Source: Paenibacillus durus ATCC 35681 (GTDB taxonomy: Bacteria > Bacillota > Bacilli > Paenibacillales > Paenibacillaceae). Taken from it: a DNA stretch of 64,000 nucleotides. Location: NCBI RefSeq assembly GCF_000993825.1, contig NZ_CP011114.1, positions 2,294,001-2,358,000 of the forward strand, written 5' to 3'. Position 1 is the stretch's first letter; the number at the start of each line of letters is the position of its first letter. Positions 63,643-64,000 of the stretch are shown one piece after another. Position numbers and translations under genes: made by a program. The notes below the pieces were generated by a model, which worked only from the letters and a program-made list of their open reading frames with translations, searched no databases and was not told where the DNA came from.

Positions 63643-63687
63643 AAGCGGCAGTCTGAAGCCAAAAGCTTTGGACTGCCGCTGTTTTTT
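63643..63687 (+). terminator. Terminator after thiC
   Basis: AGCGGCAGTC / GACTGCCGCT stem with inner GCC..GCTTTGG and TTTTTT tail. Confidence 0.9.
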
Positions 63688-63732
63688 GCGGAATCGCACT
63701 TCGATCAAAATCTAAATTGATTCCTATCAGTA

Positions 63733-64000
63733 TTGGCCGTTAATTTTGAACGACGTTGGATACTCGTTATCGATATCATTTCCTCCGGAGATCAGGAAGT
63801 CGGCTTGGTATCCGCGTCTCCGAAATCAATCAGATATTCCCCTCAAAATGATGGATCTAAACTACTGGCAAAAGGTGCTATGGAACTTAAGTTTAAGAAA
63901 AAAACTCAAGGGGCAGAGGATTTTGCGAGAATAGATTCATATGAAGATATTGAATGTCTAGAGCATTGTTTAGATCGTAATTATGAAACTGCATATTTTT
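63733..64000 (+). CDS. Incomplete reading frame at the window edge
   Basis: Frame open from a TGA at 63718 to the window end, protein-like throughout: FERRWILVIDIISSGDQEVG, GSKLLAKGAMELKFKKKTQG, then DFARIDSYEDIECLEHCLDR. Only TTG (63733) or a late ATG (63880, with AAAGGTG upstream) could start it, and the TTG has no clear ribosome site. The N-terminus may be lost, leaving a gene remnant. No family recognised; the small acidic style recalls immunity-type proteins. Confidence 0.5.
   Translation, partial: MAVNFERRWILVIDIISSGDQEVGLVSASPKSIRYSPQNDGSKLLAKGAMELKFKKKTQGAEDFARIDSYEDIECLEHCLDRNYETAYF

Overview
The window reads as chromosomal DNA of a spore-forming Firmicute, most probably Paenibacillus. 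Evidence: strong purine-rich Shine-Dalgarno sites, frequent TTG/GTG starts, a cwlJ-gerQ spore pair, Bacillus-type riboswitches (preQ1-I before queF, ydaO/c-di-AMP before kimA, TPP before thiC) and many U-tract terminators. No tRNA, rRNA or CRISPR array was seen.

Layout. 1-5.7 kb: secreted protein, DHA2 drug exporter, DUF4395 protein, and a PadR regulator coupled to an unusual SEDS (FtsW/RodA-like) protein. 6.1-9.9 kb: a self-contained ECF importer (S, A1, A2, T) with a TudS-related putative desulfidase. 9.9-12.6 kb: ABC-2 exporter. 12.7-14.0 kb: ribA divergent from an HxlR regulator. 14.3 kb: a 70-residue protein with 31 Met and 6 Cys.

15.0-23.9 kb (minus strand) is the most novel region: an apparent RiPP gene cluster, AT-rich in its core. 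It has two 50-residue precursors missed by a 60-residue ORF cutoff, two radical SAM/SPASM enzymes (one with a PqqD/RRE-like N-terminus), a subtilisin-type protease, an ABC exporter, and an ATPase/FtsX-permease pair that could give self-immunity. Proposed flow: leader bound by the RRE, Cys-based crosslinks installed by the radical SAM enzymes, leader cut by the protease, product exported, producer protected by the FtsX-type transporter.

24.2-27.2 kb: a NitT/TauT-like importer lacking its ATPase, behind a long structured leader. 27.4-29.9 kb: the preQ1 operon queF-C-D-E. 30.1-31.7 kb: ArsR-MFS pair with a shared operator and an apparently leaderless ArsR mRNA. 31.8-39.1 kb: murB, kimA, bdbC-bdbD, CNNM-type transporter, gerQ, cwlJ. 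39.2-53.9 kb: a frameshifted SDR, small Cys-rich proteins, YCF48-like lipoprotein, ldh, Xer-type recombinase, LysR/amino-acid permease, PQQ-like propeller, class-I amidotransferase hydrolase, an extra FabH and a secreted subtilisin.

54.03-59.63 kb is a decayed Tn3-family transposon with long inverted repeats, an intact tyrosine recombinase, a broken tnpA and secreted/membrane passenger genes. It sits in the last codons of a WYL regulator and supplies that gene's present stop codon. The window ends with a Gfo/Idh/MocA oxidoreductase, TPP-controlled thiC and an incomplete reading frame at the edge.
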